Shown: positions 53,210-63,328 of the stretch, in pieces | Numbering within the stretch: the first letter of the stretch is position 1 | How the letters are laid out: every line of letters starts with the position of its first letter | Assembly (NCBI RefSeq): GCF_004153165.1 | Contig: NZ_SEMD01000002.1 | Location: forward strand, 1-64,000 | DNA from: Sporolactobacillus sp. THM7-4 | GTDB taxonomy: Bacteria; Bacillota; Bacilli; Bacillales; Sporolactobacillaceae | Length of the DNA stretch: 64,000 bases | Direction: 5' to 3' | Notes under the pieces: model-generated | The model's database searches: none | Told to the model about the DNA's origin: nothing | The model's input: only the letters and a program-made list of their open reading frames with translations | Program-made: the position numbers and the translations under genes

Positions 53210-54493
53210 TTACTTTTTTAAAACGGAAAATGACGTGAATCGGTCTTCATTAAAGTGATCTTCAAGAGCAGCTTTCAGATCGCTGCCGGTTAACGACTCA
53301 AATGCGGGTATTAAATTAAAAAGATCCATTTGATTCAACCGATAGCGTGTAAACTGATTGGCAATGTATTCCAATGAATTGAATGCCCGGAGAACACCGC
53401 CGATCTGCTTCTTCCTGGCCCGATCAAAAGCTTCCATATCCAGAGGACAGTTTTTAAAATCATCGATCATCTTCTTAAGGCGTTCAATCAACCGTTCGGG
53501 ATCCGCCGTATTTCCGCCGATCATCGAGAACCCGAAAGACCACTCCTCAGAATAATCAAAAGAGAAACTTTCGTCAATCAGATGCTCATCGGTCAATATC
53601 CGATAATTTTCTGTTCCACGCCCAAAAATGAGTTCAAGGAGCAAAGAGACTGACAGCTCATGTTTCATCAGTTTCTCTCCCGATCGGTAAGGACTTTTCT
53701 CCTTGAAACCAATCAGGCACTTCGGCAAACTGACATCCATCTTTATGACGGACGTTTTTTTTGCGACCTTTTCCGGTTCATCCGGATCATGCCGTTCAAT
53801 CGGTTTTTTCTCCTTAAATCCTTTCCTGTTCTGGTTTTCTTCAACCAGTTTCAGGATACGGTCCGGATCAACCGGGCCAGTTATAAAAAGCAGCATGTTA
53901 CTCGGATGATAAAAAGTAGTGTAACAATCATACAGCAATTCTTTTGTAATATCGGAGATCGATTCCACCGTTCCCGCGATGTCGATTCGGATCGGGTGGT
54001 TCCTGTACATATTCCTGATCAATCCGTAATAGACGCGCCAATCCGGATTGTCGTCATACATCCTGATTTCCTGCCCGATAATTCCTTTTTCCTTTTCGAC
54101 ACTTTTATCCGTCCATGCCGGGGTTTGTACGAAATCGAGCAGAGTCTGCAGGTTTTTTTCGACTTGATCCGTTGTTGAAAAAAGATATGCCGTCCGGTTA
54201 AACGATGTAAACGCATTGGCCTGTGCGCCCTGGCGTCCAAACTGCTGAAAGACATCGCTGCCATCAGGCATTTCGAACATTTTATGTTCCAGAAAATGAG
54301 CGATTCCATCAGGCACCTGAACCCACTCGTTTTTATCGGGGGTACGGAAGCGATTATCGATCGATCCGTACTTTGTCGTAAAAGTGACGTAAGTCTTATT
54401 GAAATTCTTTGGCAAAACATACACGCTGAGTCCGTTCGACAGACGGTGATAGATCATCTTTTCATCCAGCTCGGAAAATCGAAGTTTTTCCAT
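53210..54493 (-). CDS. ymfH: M16-family zinc peptidase YmfH
   Basis: This 427-residue M16 (insulinase-type) peptidase keeps the inverted zinc motif HFLEH near residue 70 and the downstream Glu in the EKEKGIIGQEIRMYDDNP helix, so it should be the catalytic member of the pair. Its start overlaps the ymfF stop by one base (TGATG), so the two are translated together. M16 pairs of this type typically form heterodimers with one active and one inactive subunit. The substrate is not known. Confidence 0.93.
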   Translation of the reverse strand: MEKLRFSELDEKMIYHRLSNGLSVYVLPKNFNKTYVTFTTKYGSIDNRFRTPDKNEWVQVPDGIAHFLEHKMFEMPDGSDVFQQFGRQGAQANAFTSFNRTAYLFSTTDQVEKNLQTLLDFVQTPAWTDKSVEKEKGIIGQEIRMYDDNPDWRVYYGLIRNMYRNHPIRIDIAGTVESISDITKELLYDCYTTFYHPSNMLLFITGPVDPDRILKLVEENQNRKGFKEKKPIERHDPDEPEKVAKKTSVIKMDVSLPKCLIGFKEKSPYRSGEKLMKHELSVSLLLELIFGRGTENYRILTDEHLIDESFSFDYSEEWSFGFSMIGGNTADPERLIERLKKMIDDFKNCPLDMEAFDRARKKQIGGVLRAFNSLEYIANQFTRYRLNQMDLFNLIPAFESLTGSDLKAALEDHFNEDRFTSFSVLKK

Positions 54494-55770
54494 CAGGCCG
54501 CCTCGTTTCTCAGGAAATAAATAGTATCAAGCACAGTCTGTTTCGCCGCTTTTATAATTTCATCACGGGTGACTTTGTCTATCCGCTTCAATTTATCCTC
54601 AACGGACTCCTTTACGCCGGTCAGTACTTCCTGATATAAAATATCAATAATGGAATATGGACTGTCCAGCCCTTCAAGTATCGCATTTTTGATTAGTGCC
54701 TTTGTCTGATTGAGTTCGGCATCACTGAAGTTTCCGCTTTGCATCTCTTTCAGCTGTTCCTTTATAATATTGACGGTTTTCTCATAGTTGTCTGTTTCGA
54801 TGCCGCTCATCACAACCATCAGCCCTTTATAACTTTCATAACTTGAAGAAGCGTAATAGGCGAGGCTCGCTTTCTCACGAACGTTCATAAAAAGCTTTGA
54901 ATGAGGAAAGACACCGAAAAGTCCGTTAAACACCTGATAGGCATCATACAGGGGGTCTCCGCGAACAATACTTGTCCGGAATCCCATGTTGAGTTTTCCC
55001 TGTTTGACCGCCTGATGTTCTTCGACAACATGGACGCTTTCCGGATTGGATACGGTCTGCCTCCGTTCTTCGGTCATCGCTCTTCTGCCGGAAAAAGGAA
55101 AAACAGCCTTAACCTCCGTAAAGACTGTTTCAGGATCAACCTGGCCGACGACATAAAGATCAACCTTGTCGCGATGGATCATGTCCTGATAAGTATCATA
55201 GAGCAACTCAGGGGAAATCTGATCCACTTCTTCGGCATAACCGTACGTATGCAGATGATAGACCTCCTGTTTACACATTTCATCGATCAGCCGCTGGTTC
55301 GCATAACTCATTTTGTCGTCATAAATAGAAGAGATCCGCTGTTTCAACGATCGTTTTTCTTTTTCGACCGTAGCAGCGTCAAAAGCGCCATCTTTCGCAA
55401 ACGGTTGAAAAACGACTTCAGCAAGAAGTTCGAGAACTTTTTTCAAAAGGGGGGCGGAATCGGACAGAAACCGCTCATTCGCAACAGTCATCAGCAGACT
55501 CAGGACATGTTCATTCCCCTTCTTGGCAAGACCCGATGAAAGTGATGCCCCATAAAGATCATCGAGGCGCTTCTCAAGCTGCTGCGTGGAAGGACTTTTT
55601 GCTGTCGCGCTTTTCAGCGCGTAAGACAGAAGTGCGCGTTTTGTGACGTTTTCCCGGGTTAACGGTGCCTTAAAACGAATAGCAATCGTCGTTGTCTTGA
55701 ACTTATTTATAGGTACGGCATGAACATCCAGCCCGCCAAACGTTTTCGCTTTTTCAACCAAATAAACCAT
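54493..55770 (-). CDS. ymfF: M16-family peptidase-like subunit YmfF (likely inactive)
   Basis: YmfF is the partner of YmfH. The 425-residue product has the two M16 domains (about 10-200 and 215-420) but no HxxEH motif: the region that would hold it reads TKRALLSYALKSA. It retains the conserved substrate-channel RQ-like features poorly, as in the inactive subunits of heterodimeric M16 proteases. The ATG at 55770, behind AAGGGGG, gives the usual MVYLVEKAKTFGG start; the long in-frame extension to 55983 is not family-like. It is followed immediately by ymfH. Confidence 0.9.
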   Translation of the reverse strand: MVYLVEKAKTFGGLDVHAVPINKFKTTTIAIRFKAPLTRENVTKRALLSYALKSATAKSPSTQQLEKRLDDLYGASLSSGLAKKGNEHVLSLLMTVANERFLSDSAPLLKKVLELLAEVVFQPFAKDGAFDAATVEKEKRSLKQRISSIYDDKMSYANQRLIDEMCKQEVYHLHTYGYAEEVDQISPELLYDTYQDMIHRDKVDLYVVGQVDPETVFTEVKAVFPFSGRRAMTEERRQTVSNPESVHVVEEHQAVKQGKLNMGFRTSIVRGDPLYDAYQVFNGLFGVFPHSKLFMNVREKASLAYYASSSYESYKGLMVVMSGIETDNYEKTVNIIKEQLKEMQSGNFSDAELNQTKALIKNAILEGLDSPYSIIDILYQEVLTGVKESVEDKLKRIDKVTRDEIIKAAKQTVLDTIYFLRNEAA

Positions 55771-55882
55771 GAAGAGCCCCCTTTTCTTTTTATTTCCAGT
55801 CATTGGGTCAAAATCTGTTTTCTTCATGATTATTCTGTCCACATTCCGTCTATACCAGCCAAAGGCGATAAAGCATCCTCTC

Positions 55883-58195
55883 TCAATGAGAAGATGCTTC
55901 GTCATCCTGCTTCGGAACAAGAACGGCTCGCGGTTTGCTTCCTTCATACGGACCGACGATATGTCGCTCTTCCATTGCGTCAATCAATCGAGCCGCCCGG
56001 GTATAGCCGATCCGGAAGCGGCGCTGAAGCATGGAAACACTGGCTGTCTGCATATTGACAACAAGCTGCACTGCCTGATCATAAAGATCGTCGTCCACCT
56101 TGTCCTGAATGCCCTGCGGTTGATCCGCCGGAATCATATCTTTTCTGTAACTTGCCTTCTGCTGCCCTATGACGTATTCAACGACATTTTCTACCTCATC
56201 ATCAGAAAGAAATGCCCCCTGAATCCGTTTCGGTTTCGAAGCACCGATCGGAAGAAAAAGCATGTCCCCTTTTCCCAGCAGCTTCTCAGCTCCCCCGGAA
56301 TCCAGGATCGTCCGGGAATCCATCATCGATGAGACACTGAAAGCAATACGTGAAGGAATATTGGCTTTGATAACACCCGTTATAATATCAACGGAAGGAC
56401 GCTGTGTAGCGATAATCAAATGAATACCAGCCGCACGTGCCATCTGTGCGAGCCGTGTCACCGTTTCCTCGACATCTTTTGAGGCAACCATCATTAAATC
56501 GGCCAGTTCATCAATGATGACTACAATATAAGGCATGAGCGGCTGTTTCTCTTCGTGCTCTTCATTATATTTTCTTGCCGCAGCATTATAGCTCTCGAGA
56601 TTTCGCGTCCCGCTTTCAGAAAAGAGTTCATAACGCCTCTCCATTTCCCCGACCACGTTTTTCAGCCCCATAGCCGCTTTAGCCGGATCGGTCACAACCG
56701 GGGTCAAAAGATGCGGTATACCGTTATAAACGTTCAGTTCAACCATTTTCGGATCGATCATGAATAACTTGACTTCGCTTGGTTTCGTCCTCATGAGTAA
56801 AGTAATAATAATATTGTTTATGCAGACACTTTTCCCGCTTCCGGTAGCCCCGGCAACAAGCAAATGGGGCATTTTATTCAGATCAGCAAGAATGGGTTCG
56901 CCGGATATGTCCCGTCCGAGGCCGATCGCAAGTTTGGATGTCGCCTGCCTGGCATTTTTTGACTCCAGAACTTCGCGTAATCCGACCATCGCTACCTCCT
57001 GATTAGGGACCTCAATACCGACAGCCGATTTTCCTGGAATCGGTGCCTCAATTCGGATATCTTTTGCGGCTAATGCGAGCGCGAGGTCATCGCTCAGGCT
57101 TAGAATTCTGCTGACTTTGACCCCGGCTTCCGGATAGACTTCGTACCGTGTGACTGCCGGCCCGAGATGCACTTCCCTGACTGCGGCGCGAACACCAAAG
57201 CTTTCGAACGTCCGCTCAAGTGTACGGACATTTTCTGCTATATGCTTTTTTTCATTACTTTGTGCATTTTTCCGTGGATGATTGAGCAGATCAAGGGAAG
57301 GCAGCTGATAATCCTCATCTTCAACATCCGTCTGTGCAAAATCAGCTGTCTTTATTTCTTCCTGATCTTCAGAACTCCTGATTTCAGGTTCCGCCCGCTC
57401 GGCGACTGGTTCCGCTTGCGGGACGACCCGCTCATTAAAATCATGGATTTCAGGCTCCGACAGGGGCGGCTGTGCCTGGGGATCTGCGGTTTTTTCATCC
57501 GATAAATCAGGCGAAACATTTCCCCCATCTTTTGAACCTTTTTCTCCCTTTTTTTTCGAAAACAGGACGTGAATATGTTTTCTGCCCTTAACCCCGCTCT
57601 TTTTGATTCCCCTGAACAATCCGCCAAACAGTTTTTTCGCCGTGTCACGAAGCGATCGGCCTGTAATTAAAATCATCGATATAAGGAACAGAAAACCACT
57701 CATGAACAGGGTTCCTGTCGTTGAAAATAAATAGTGGAAAAACGCAAAACCAACCGCACCGATCATTCCCCCGCCGAGCCCCAGTCCTGGCGTGTCTCCG
57801 AACAGTTCACCCCGAAACAGGAAAAAGGTATTCATGATGACCGATTTATTTTGCCAGTTATTTAAGCTCGAGAGTTCCTCAAACAACCGGACGTGGCTGA
57901 CCAGTAGTAATGAAAATATAAATAAATACATGCCGGTTAACCGCCGTGTAAAAAAGACCGGCTGTTTCCGGTAAAAAATATAGTAGACTGAGAGAACGAG
58001 AGAAAAAAGCAGAAGAATCATCCACCAGTCTCCGGCGATAAAGCGGCCGGCTTCCTTCAGAACCTCGCCGACAGCACCCAGGCCGCTGATCGCGATGCAG
58101 GTGAGTGAAAACATGGCAAGTCCTCCGACTTCATAAATCAGCGTTTCTTTCCAGCCCTTTCCTGCCCGGCTTTTTTTACGTTTCTTATTTGCCAT
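55883..58195 (-). CDS. spoIIIE: DNA translocase SpoIIIE
   Basis: SpoIIIE pumps the chromosome into the forespore during sporulation. The 770-residue product has four or five membrane helices in residues about 18-175, a low-complexity charged linker (about 185-300), a RecA-like motor with Walker [16 protein letters not shown] and Walker [13 protein letters not shown], and a C-terminal winged gamma domain (about 700-765) that reads skewed DNA motifs. TGAGGTG precedes the ATG at 58195. The 280 bases between rnjB and spoIIIE hold no gene, and tepA, expected there in Bacillus subtilis, is absent. Confidence 0.96.
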   Translation of the reverse strand: MANKKRKKSRAGKGWKETLIYEVGGLAMFSLTCIAISGLGAVGEVLKEAGRFIAGDWWMILLLFSLVLSVYYIFYRKQPVFFTRRLTGMYLFIFSLLLVSHVRLFEELSSLNNWQNKSVIMNTFFLFRGELFGDTPGLGLGGGMIGAVGFAFFHYLFSTTGTLFMSGFLFLISMILITGRSLRDTAKKLFGGLFRGIKKSGVKGRKHIHVLFSKKKGEKGSKDGGNVSPDLSDEKTADPQAQPPLSEPEIHDFNERVVPQAEPVAERAEPEIRSSEDQEEIKTADFAQTDVEDEDYQLPSLDLLNHPRKNAQSNEKKHIAENVRTLERTFESFGVRAAVREVHLGPAVTRYEVYPEAGVKVSRILSLSDDLALALAAKDIRIEAPIPGKSAVGIEVPNQEVAMVGLREVLESKNARQATSKLAIGLGRDISGEPILADLNKMPHLLVAGATGSGKSVCINNIIITLLMRTKPSEVKLFMIDPKMVELNVYNGIPHLLTPVVTDPAKAAMGLKNVVGEMERRYELFSESGTRNLESYNAAARKYNEEHEEKQPLMPYIVVIIDELADLMMVASKDVEETVTRLAQMARAAGIHLIIATQRPSVDIITGVIKANIPSRIAFSVSSMMDSRTILDSGGAEKLLGKGDMLFLPIGASKPKRIQGAFLSDDEVENVVEYVIGQQKASYRKDMIPADQPQGIQDKVDDDLYDQAVQLVVNMQTASVSMLQRRFRIGYTRAARLIDAMEERHIVGPYEGSKPRAVLVPKQDDEASSH

Positions 58196-58444
58196 CTTTT
58201 ACACCTCAGAATTTCCAAAGATCAATCTATTTATTCTATGTACGTATGATCCATGCCGCGGAACGCCCGCTTAAGGCCTCGCTTTCGTCAGGGTTGTCTC
58301 TCTTTAATTTACTCTATCTGTCTTTATTACGCAAAGTTTTCCTTATCCGGCTGCCTGTAAGCGAGGCGCCTCCGGTCGTTCGGCAAGCGTCTTTTTAATA
58401 TTGAACCCGGCGGATTCCGCCGATTCGTTTTTTTCTGAAATACC

Positions 58445-58477
58445 AAAAAAAGCGGGCCGGAATCCGACCCGCTTTTT
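58445..58477 (-). terminator. Intrinsic terminator after rnjB
   Basis: AAAGCGGGTCGG and CCGGCCCGCTTT arms followed by seven T form a hairpin on the minus strand at the rnjB stop. Beyond it (58196-58444) a separate GGCGGAATCCGCC hairpin without a T-run is present and nothing else. Confidence 0.88.
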
Positions 58478-60143
58478 AGTATTCCATGATAATTGGCAAT
58501 ATCATTGGACGGCGTTTGGTTTTATCAAAAAAGTAACGACTAAGGGCATCTCGAATACCACTTTTTAGCGATGACCACTCAGATACATGCTGAGTCAGTG
58601 CCTTTGAAAGCACTTCAGAAACAATATGATTAGCTTGTTCCAACAAACCCTCTGATTCACGAACATAGACAAAGCCACGGGTAATGATCTCCGGACCGGC
58701 AAGAATCCTTTTTGTCTTTCGTCCAAGCGTTACGACGACTATGACCGTACCGTCCTGGGAAAGAAGCCGGCGGTCGCGCAGTACAATATTTCCTACGTCC
58801 CCGACACCGAGGCCGTCGACAAGCAGCTGTCCCGCCGGTACCGGTTCACCCTGTCTCGCTTCACCCTTAATGAATTCCACCACATCTCCTTTGTCTAAAA
58901 GAAATATGCGGCGGGGAGACAATCCCATCGATTCAGCGATGGACTGATGAGCTTTCATCATCTTGAATTCACCATCAATCGGTATCAGGTTTTTCGGCCG
59001 AGTCAGCTGAAGCATCAGCTTCAGGTCCTCTGTCGACCCGTGACCGGAAACATGAACATTTTTCCCGTAAATAACATGTGCTCCTTCACTCATCAACTGA
59101 TCAATCGCATTCGTGACTGTCTTTTCATTACTTGGGGTGAGCGATGCCGCATAAATAATCAGATCATTTTCCTGCAATTTCAGCTTTTTATGCAAATGAT
59201 TAGCCATAGCTGTCAATGGGGTAAGCGGATCTCCATCAGGACCGCTTGTGATGACAGCCAATCCTTTGTTCGGATATTTCTGAGCCTTATCCCAGGAAAT
59301 AAAGATATTTTTAGGGACATTAAGAAATCCCTCTTTCGCAGCGATAGAAATGATCCTTTCCAAAGGGCGGCCTTCAATGGCCACCTTTCGGCGATGCAGT
59401 GCGCAAACATCCAGAAATTGTTGAATACGGTATATATTGGTTGCATGTATGGTCATAATCACCCGGCCGTCAGCAGAATACAAAATATGATTAAAACGAT
59501 CGCCTATGACTGCATCGGACGGGGTTTTCCCTGGTATTTCCGCATGTTTGCTGTCAGAAAGGAGACAGAGAACACCTTCATCACCGATTTTGGCAATCTT
59601 GCTGACATCCGTACGCATTCCTCCTACAGGGGTAAAGTCAAATTTAAAATCACCTGTATGAACAATGATTCCTTGTGATGTATGAACCGCAATTCCAATC
59701 GCATCCGGAACACTGTGATAGGTCCGAAAAAAAGAGAAGGTACAGTGACCGATCTTCAACTCCCTGTTCGGATCAATCACCCTTAGCCCGCTTTTATCAT
59801 AACTTTCCCCGGCATCTTTCATCATTTCCCTCAATAGTGCCAGAGTCAGCCGCGTTCCATATACCGGCACCTTCAATTTCTTAAGCAGATACGGCAACCC
59901 ACCAATATTTGCCTGATGTCCGTGTGTTAAAAGAATGGCTCTGACTCGATCCTGGTTCTCAATCAAATACGACTGATCAGGGATGACCGTATCTACCCCG
60001 AGCATATCCTCATGCGGGTGCATTAATCCCGCGTCAATCACGAAAATATCATGATTTACTTCAATGACTGTCGAATTATTACCAATTTCACCAACGCCGC
60101 CCATTGGATAAATTCTTATGATGTCTTGCCTTGAATTCGTCAA
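58476..60143 (-). CDS. rnjB: Ribonuclease J2
   Basis: RNase J2 pairs with RNase J1 in a complex with endo- and 5' exoribonuclease activity. The 555-residue product has the metallo-beta-lactamase and beta-CASP domains (about 1-450) and a C-terminal domain. The lactamase motif that is HxHxDH in active J1 enzymes reads HGHQANIGG here, lacking the Asp and second His; this agrees with J2, which is weak or inactive as a nuclease. Other landmarks are HTGDFKFDFTP, KNVHVSGHGSTEDLKLM and GPEIITRGFVY. The ATG lies behind AGGAGGAAT. A promoter lies about 60 bases upstream. It is placed between pcp/dapA and spoIIIE. Confidence 0.93.
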   Translation of the reverse strand: MTNSRQDIIRIYPMGGVGEIGNNSTVIEVNHDIFVIDAGLMHPHEDMLGVDTVIPDQSYLIENQDRVRAILLTHGHQANIGGLPYLLKKLKVPVYGTRLTLALLREMMKDAGESYDKSGLRVIDPNRELKIGHCTFSFFRTYHSVPDAIGIAVHTSQGIIVHTGDFKFDFTPVGGMRTDVSKIAKIGDEGVLCLLSDSKHAEIPGKTPSDAVIGDRFNHILYSADGRVIMTIHATNIYRIQQFLDVCALHRRKVAIEGRPLERIISIAAKEGFLNVPKNIFISWDKAQKYPNKGLAVITSGPDGDPLTPLTAMANHLHKKLKLQENDLIIYAASLTPSNEKTVTNAIDQLMSEGAHVIYGKNVHVSGHGSTEDLKLMLQLTRPKNLIPIDGEFKMMKAHQSIAESMGLSPRRIFLLDKGDVVEFIKGEARQGEPVPAGQLLVDGLGVGDVGNIVLRDRRLLSQDGTVIVVVTLGRKTKRILAGPEIITRGFVYVRESEGLLEQANHIVSEVLSKALTQHVSEWSSLKSGIRDALSRYFFDKTKRRPMILPIIMEY

Positions 60144-60205
60144 TGGGCATTCCTCCTATTAAGTTGAGCAGTCATCGCTGTTGACCCGAACTAATCATTG
60201 CCTTT

Positions 60206-60235
60206 ATTATACCCAAACCTGATTGCAAAGTACAA
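60206..60235 (-). promoter_or_regulatory. Promoter of rnjB
   Basis: TTGTAC and a perfect TATAAT are separated by 18 bases on the minus strand, about 60 bases before the rnjB start. Confidence 0.68.
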
Positions 60236-60295
60236 TTTAATTAAAAAAAATTGACTTTCCGATCGTCCGGATCAGGCAGCAACTCGAACCAAAAC

Positions 60296-60940
60296 TCACC
60301 TGATTTCCAGGGGCTGGCGGTATTTTTCCTGCCAGGCTTTTGAAGAAGCAACAGCCGCTGCTCTCAGCCCATTGACAATAACATGAAGAGGAAGACTGGG
60401 CACAGATTTACCCTCAGTCTGCTCGGTTATGTATGGAACATGGATAAAACCGCCGATCTGTGCACGGCCGCGCAGGCTTAGTTCATGCATCAGGCCGTAA
60501 AAAACTTGATTACAGACAAAGGTTCCGGCCGAGTGAGAAAGTTTTGCCGGAATACCCATTTCTTTCAAAACCTGAACAATTTTTTGATTCGGCAGCGTTG
60601 ACCCGTATGCCGCAGGTCCGTCAGGAATGATCGTCTCATCATTCAAAATGCGGCCATTGTTATCGGGCATAGATGAATCACTGACATTTACGGCGATACG
60701 CTCAGGAGTTATTTCACTTCGACCACCGGCTTGTCCGACACCTATAATGACATCAGGACGAATCGCGTGCATCGAAGTAATGAGTCTTATCCGCGCTTCC
60801 TCATAAACCATTGGCAATTTAGTCGCATAGAGTATCACATCTTCATCAGCCTGGACGCCGTCAAGACGTCTGACCGCTTCCCATGATGGATTGAGGGATT
60901 CTCCTCCAAAGGGCATGAACCCGCTTAATAAAATCTTCAA
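60296..60940 (-). CDS. pcp: Pyrrolidone-carboxylate peptidase
   Basis: Pcp removes N-terminal pyroglutamate from peptides. The 214-residue cysteine peptidase starts MKILLSGFMPFGG and shows the catalytic Glu region GVGQAGGRSEITPERIA, the nucleophilic Cys in SHSAGTFVCNQVFYGL and the catalytic His in GGFIHVPYITEQ. The start is a TTG at 60940 behind GAGGAG. It is inserted between the dapA terminator and rnjB, a position not seen in Bacillus subtilis, and probably has its own promoter, which was not identified. Confidence 0.93.
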   Translation of the reverse strand: MKILLSGFMPFGGESLNPSWEAVRRLDGVQADEDVILYATKLPMVYEEARIRLITSMHAIRPDVIIGVGQAGGRSEITPERIAVNVSDSSMPDNNGRILNDETIIPDGPAAYGSTLPNQKIVQVLKEMGIPAKLSHSAGTFVCNQVFYGLMHELSLRGRAQIGGFIHVPYITEQTEGKSVPSLPLHVIVNGLRAAAVASSKAWQEKYRQPLEIR

Positions 60941-60973
60941 TCTTACCTGCTCCTCGTTTTCCTGAATGATTAT

Positions 60974-61007
60974 AAAAAGGTGAATAGAAATAGTGTTCTA
61001 CTCACCT
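60974..61007 (-). terminator. Intrinsic terminator of dapGA
   Basis: AGGTGAGTAGAA and TTCTATTCACCT arms are near-perfect complements (one G-T pair) around a six-base loop, with TTTTTAT after them on the minus strand. It lies 15 bases after dapA. Confidence 0.87.
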
Positions 61008-61021
61008 GCTGTTTCCTGACT

Positions 61022-61924
61022 TTATTCACTTTTCGCAAGTACTTCGCTTGCCTTTTTAAAATCAGCATAACTCTTCATCAGAGATTTTCTTTCATCACCG
61101 GTCAGCTCAACCATGGGCAGACGTACACCGCCGACAGGTATGCCTAATTCATTGAGCAGAGCCTTGGCCGGAGCGGGGCTGGGAGCTGCAAAGAGCTCGC
61201 GCATGAGCGGAAGCATCGCCCTGTGGCAGGCTGCCGCTTTTTCTACTTCGCCGTTGAAGAAAGCGGTTATCATTTCTCTCATTTCCGGACCTGCGACATG
61301 TGCCGAAACCGAGATGACGCCGTGCCCCCCGATAGCGAGAACAGGCAGTGTCAGGCCGTCGTCACCGCTGTAAACATGAAAATCATCATCCGTTCCGCTG
61401 ATAATTCTCGCCATCTGATCCAGGTTGCCGCTTGCCTCTTTAACAGCAACTACGTTATCGATCTTTGAAAGCTTTATAATTGTCTCGGCATTTATATTCA
61501 CTTTTGAACGACCGGGTATATTGTAAATGACGACCGGAACATCGACCTTTTCGGCAATCGCTTTGAAATGGCCGTAAAGGCCGGCCTGATTCGGTTTATT
61601 GTAGTAAGGCGCGACAGCCATGATCGCGTCCACTCCAAGTTTTGCGGCTTCCTTTGAAAATTCAACCGACTGCCGGGTGTTATTGCTTCCGGTACCGACG
61701 ATAACTTTAAGCCGCCCCTTTGAAACCTTCACGACGTGTTCAAACAAGATCAGTTTTTCTTCCTGAGTCAGCGTCGGTGATTCCCCTGTCGTCCCGGCAA
61801 CAACTACGCCGTCTGACCCCTGATCGATCAGATATTCCAAAAGTTCTGTCGTCCGATCAAGACTCAGTTCTCCTTTTTCATCAAATGGCGTAACTATAGC
61901 GGTCAATAATCTGCCAAAATCCAT
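61022..61924 (-). CDS. dapA: 4-hydroxy-tetrahydrodipicolinate synthase
   Basis: DapA condenses pyruvate and aspartate semialdehyde, the branch point to lysine and spore dipicolinic acid. The 300-residue (beta/alpha)8 enzyme has AGTTGESPTLTQEE, the YYNKPNQAGLYGHF loop with the catalytic Tyr, VIYNIPGRSKVNI and the Schiff-base Lys in VVAVKEASGNL. The start was set at the ATG at 61924, behind AGGAGTG; the in-frame extension to 61933 overlaps the dapG end. It is the second gene of dapGA. Confidence 0.96.
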   Translation of the reverse strand: MDFGRLLTAIVTPFDEKGELSLDRTTELLEYLIDQGSDGVVVAGTTGESPTLTQEEKLILFEHVVKVSKGRLKVIVGTGSNNTRQSVEFSKEAAKLGVDAIMAVAPYYNKPNQAGLYGHFKAIAEKVDVPVVIYNIPGRSKVNINAETIIKLSKIDNVVAVKEASGNLDQMARIISGTDDDFHVYSGDDGLTLPVLAIGGHGVISVSAHVAGPEMREMITAFFNGEVEKAAACHRAMLPLMRELFAAPSPAPAKALLNELGIPVGGVRLPMVELTGDERKSLMKSYADFKKASEVLAKSE

Positions 61925-61929
61925 CTCTC

Positions 61930-63174
61930 TCACTCCTGTATTGGATGATCCATGCCTGCTTCTTCTTGTTCTATTTCCAAATGAAACGCCCGGTGCAGCG
62001 CGTTCACGGCGATCTCCATATTGCTTTGCTCAACCAGTACCCAAATCGTATTATGTGAATCGGCCGATTGCAGGATACGAACACCTTTTTCCGTCAACGC
62101 AGTTACAATTTTTGAAGCCACTCCGGGTACCCCGGCCATACCAGCACCAACTGCTGATACTTTAGCACAGGCTCTCATGACATCGGGGGCATAACCCAGT
62201 TTTTTCAGCGTCGTTACAGCCAGATCAGTCACGTCGTCCATAACGGTATAAACCACACCGTTCGGACTAATATTTATCAGGTCAACGCTGATACCCTTTT
62301 CTGCCATCGCCTTGAAGACTTTAGCCTGCAGATCGTACTCCTCTTTACCGGCACGGACGCGGATCTGGGTGACACCCTTTACATAAGTGATTCCAGTTAC
62401 CGGGCGTTCCGCGATTTCCCGGCCACGGCCAGCCTTATCCATCGTTGTAACCAGAGTACCGAGTCCGTCAGACACGGTTGATCGAATGTGGATCGGAATC
62501 TTGGCTGTCATTGCAATTTCGACAGCACGCGGATGAATAACCTTTGCACCCTGATAAGCCAGGTTGCAAACTTCATTATAAGTTAATACAGACAGTTTGC
62601 GTGCATCGCTGACGACACGCGGATCGGCCGTCATAACCCCGTTCACATCCGTAAAAATGTCGATCCATTCAGCTTCTACGGCTGCCCCGAGTGCCGCAGC
62701 CGAAGTATCGCTTCCTCCGCGGCCGAGTGTCGTGATCTCACCGTCTACCGTCTGCCCCTGAAAACCTGCAACGACAACGGCATCGAGTTCTTCGAGTTTT
62801 TTAAGCAGAGGATTGACACGCATATCAATGATCTTAGCATCATTATAGATTTTATTCGTCCGGAATCCTGCCTGCGCTCCAGTTAATGCTTCCGAACGTA
62901 TACCAGCCTTTTTGAGCAGATTTGAGAATACAATCATTGAAATCGTTTCTCCGCAGGACATAATAATATCTCGTTCCCGCGCTGAACTCTTCTCATCAAC
63001 CAGACTGAGCAATGTATCGGTCGCATATGGATCTCCTGAACGGCCCATTGCAGAGACAACGACAATGACTTTATATCCTTCATGAACAGCCTTGGTCACA
63101 TGCCGAACTGCGCATTCCCTCATTTGCTGAGTCTGTACAGAGGTTCCGCCGAATTTCTGTACGATTATTTTCAA
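61930..63174 (-). CDS. dapG: Aspartokinase I
   Basis: DapG phosphorylates aspartate, the first step toward lysine, threonine, methionine and dipicolinate. The 414-residue product opens MKIIVQKFGGTSVQ, the kinase motif, and carries TLGRGGSDTSAAALGAAVEA and the Asp of IFTDVNGVMTADPRVV; two ACT domains in the last 140 residues (ISVDLINISPNGVVYTV and GVRILQSADSHNTIWVLV) provide feedback control. The start is a TTG at 63174 behind AAAGGATG. It is directly before dapA. In Bacillus subtilis asd lies between dpaB and dapG; here it is replaced by about 350 bases with a small ORF. Confidence 0.96.
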   Translation of the reverse strand: MKIIVQKFGGTSVQTQQMRECAVRHVTKAVHEGYKVIVVVSAMGRSGDPYATDTLLSLVDEKSSARERDIIMSCGETISMIVFSNLLKKAGIRSEALTGAQAGFRTNKIYNDAKIIDMRVNPLLKKLEELDAVVVAGFQGQTVDGEITTLGRGGSDTSAAALGAAVEAEWIDIFTDVNGVMTADPRVVSDARKLSVLTYNEVCNLAYQGAKVIHPRAVEIAMTAKIPIHIRSTVSDGLGTLVTTMDKAGRGREIAERPVTGITYVKGVTQIRVRAGKEEYDLQAKVFKAMAEKGISVDLINISPNGVVYTVMDDVTDLAVTTLKKLGYAPDVMRACAKVSAVGAGMAGVPGVASKIVTALTEKGVRILQSADSHNTIWVLVEQSNMEIAVNALHRAFHLEIEQEEAGMDHPIQE

Positions 63175-63211
63175 GTTGCTTCATCCTTTCAATTCGCAGG
63201 ATGTTCAAAAG

Positions 63212-63328
63212 CTATTCGGGGCTGTGTATGAAGTCCCGCAGATGATCGGGTACAATCCACATAGGGAAACCGCTATTCATATCGGGATCACGGCGGATAC
63301 GACCGATTTCAACCGGTAGCCGGTACAT
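63212..63328 (-). CDS. Possible 38-residue small protein between dpaB and dapG
   Basis: An ATG-started 38-codon frame reads MYRLPVEIGRIRRDPDMN and then a SGFPMWIVPDHLRDFIH segment. The codon use looks coding, and GGGTGAT lies ten bases before the ATG. It is too short for most gene finders. No family is recognised and it does not resemble asd. It may be a small sporulation-associated protein, a leader peptide or chance. The rest of the gap (63330-63527) holds nothing else convincing, and no lysine riboswitch was found. Confidence 0.35.
   Translation of the reverse strand: MYRLPVEIGRIRRDPDMNSGFPMWIVPDHLRDFIHSPE

Noticed and set aside
54493-55770. YmfF as a pseudogene because it lacks HxxEH
   Set aside because: The frame is complete and overlaps ymfH; inactive M16 partners without the motif are normal for this pair.
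58947-59678. Open frame of 243 codons on the plus strand opposite rnjB
   Set aside because: It is a shadow of rnjB, which is intact on the other strand.
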